The translations under genes were made by a program, and so were the position numbers. From Oscillospiraceae bacterium (GTDB lineage Bacteria > Bacillota > Clostridia > Oscillospirales > QAMX01), in NCBI GenBank assembly GCA_015067825.1, contig SVLQ01000004.1:62001-126000 (forward strand): a stretch of DNA of 64,000 nt. The letters run 5' to 3'. The notes under the pieces are model-generated. The model saw only the letters and a list, made by a program, of their open reading frames with translations, was not told the origin of the DNA and did not search any database. Shown here piece after piece: positions 63,802 through 64,000 of the stretch; within the stretch, counting starts at the first letter, position 1; each line of letters starts with the position of its first letter.

Positions 63802-63837
63802 GCGGCCCCGCAAATATGTTGCGGGGCCGCTTCTTTT
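63802..63837 (+). terminator. Terminator of the GH38-GH2 operon
   Basis: A 12-bp perfect GC-rich stem (63802-63813 with 63819-63830), loop ATATG, followed by TTCTTTTT. Confidence 0.92.
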
Positions 63838-63860
63838 TGCGAAAAAACACGGTTTGCCCC

Positions 63861-63889
63861 TTGACAGCGGGCGAAAACCGTGCTATAAT
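63861..63889 (+). promoter_or_regulatory. Promoter of the T-box leader
   Basis: Perfect TTGACA (63861-63866), 17 bases, perfect TATAAT (63884-63889). Confidence 0.93.
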
Positions 63890-63911
63890 ACTTTCAAATT
63901 TAATCCAAACC

Positions 63912-64000
63912 GTTGAAGCGGAGATAACGGCAGCGATGCCTCCACAGAGAGCCCGCGGCGCTGAAAGTCGGGCGAGAAACACGTTGTCAAATGGACCGCG
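63912..64000 (+). promoter_or_regulatory. T-box riboswitch leader, 5' part, probable Trp specifier
   Basis: Stem I features: GCGG at 63918-63921 pairs with CCGC at 63996-63999, an AGATAA loop-E-like strand at 63922-63927, AGCGATGCC near 63932-63940, then CAGAGAGCC and GCTGAAAGTCGG. The specifier side reads AA-TGG-A before the closing stem, with TGG at 63992-63994, suggesting tRNA-Trp sensing. The regulated gene and the antiterminator lie outside the window. Confidence 0.8.

Overview
The window looks like a chromosomal segment of a spore-forming, anaerobic, GC-rich gut-type Clostridia bacterium (Oscillospirales/Ruminococcaceae-like by general character; the exact taxon cannot be fixed from sequence reading). 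Support for this is the complete spoIIIA operon, the cdaA-cdaR pair, frequent TTG/GTG starts behind strong Shine-Dalgarno sites, many U-tailed terminators, T-box regulation, and a large load of glycan-degradation genes.

Layout. 1-1.65 kb: 3' end of a GH94-type phosphorylase. 1.8-6.7 kb: spoIIIAA-AH, the mother-cell part of the feeding-tube complex; spoIIIAH appears to have its own sigma-E type promoter. 6.8-9.1 kb: cdaA (c-di-AMP synthase) and a cdaR-like YbbR protein. 9.2-11.4 kb: an FAD oxidoreductase and an unknown protein. 11.4-17.0 kb (minus): ROK kinase, GH38 alpha-mannosidase, UroD-like protein and AadA-like nucleotidyltransferase. 17.2-32.1 kb (plus): one long apparent operon with a consensus promoter and a strong terminator. 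It encodes a 2-oxoacid dehydrogenase complex (E2, E3, fused E1), a SorE-like reductase, an aldolase/dehydrogenase fusion, a PHP protein, RhaB, a Gfo/Idh oxidoreductase, RhaA, a sensory-rhodopsin-transducer-like protein and a small membrane protein. 32.1-33.3 kb: GH25 lysozyme and a Met-Glu-Val tRNA cluster. 33.5-38.6 kb: methyltransferase-like, Nudix, membrane phosphoesterase (flanked by a 70-bp direct repeat), beta-propeller hydrolase and alpha/beta hydrolase genes. 38.6-41.1 kb: ECF sigma factor with an RsgI/PepSY membrane partner. 41.2-49.6 kb (minus): an XRE regulator, a TIM-barrel glycosidase-like protein, a GntR-ABC transporter operon with a secreted protein, a lipoprotein, an IVS-like four-helix protein beside a hairpin array, and tRNA-Ala; several of these genes read as AT-richer than their surroundings. 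49.7-52.2 kb (minus): GT2, SmpB and an esterase. 52.3-53.3 kb: a collagen-like protein. 53.4-55.7 kb (minus): a SIS-HAD fusion with a PfkB kinase. 55.9-63.8 kb (plus): GH38 mannosidase, two sugar-isomerase-like TIM barrels and a GH2 beta-galactosidase. The window ends in a T-box leader whose apparent specifier is UGG (Trp).

Together the genes describe a sporulating glycan forager. Mannosidases, a galactosidase and accessory isomerases release and remodel sugars, and a rhamnose module yields dihydroxyacetone phosphate and lactaldehyde. The most unusual points are a 2-oxoacid dehydrogenase complex and an ASRT-like protein inside the rhamnose operon, and a SIS-HAD fusion beside a HldE-like kinase.
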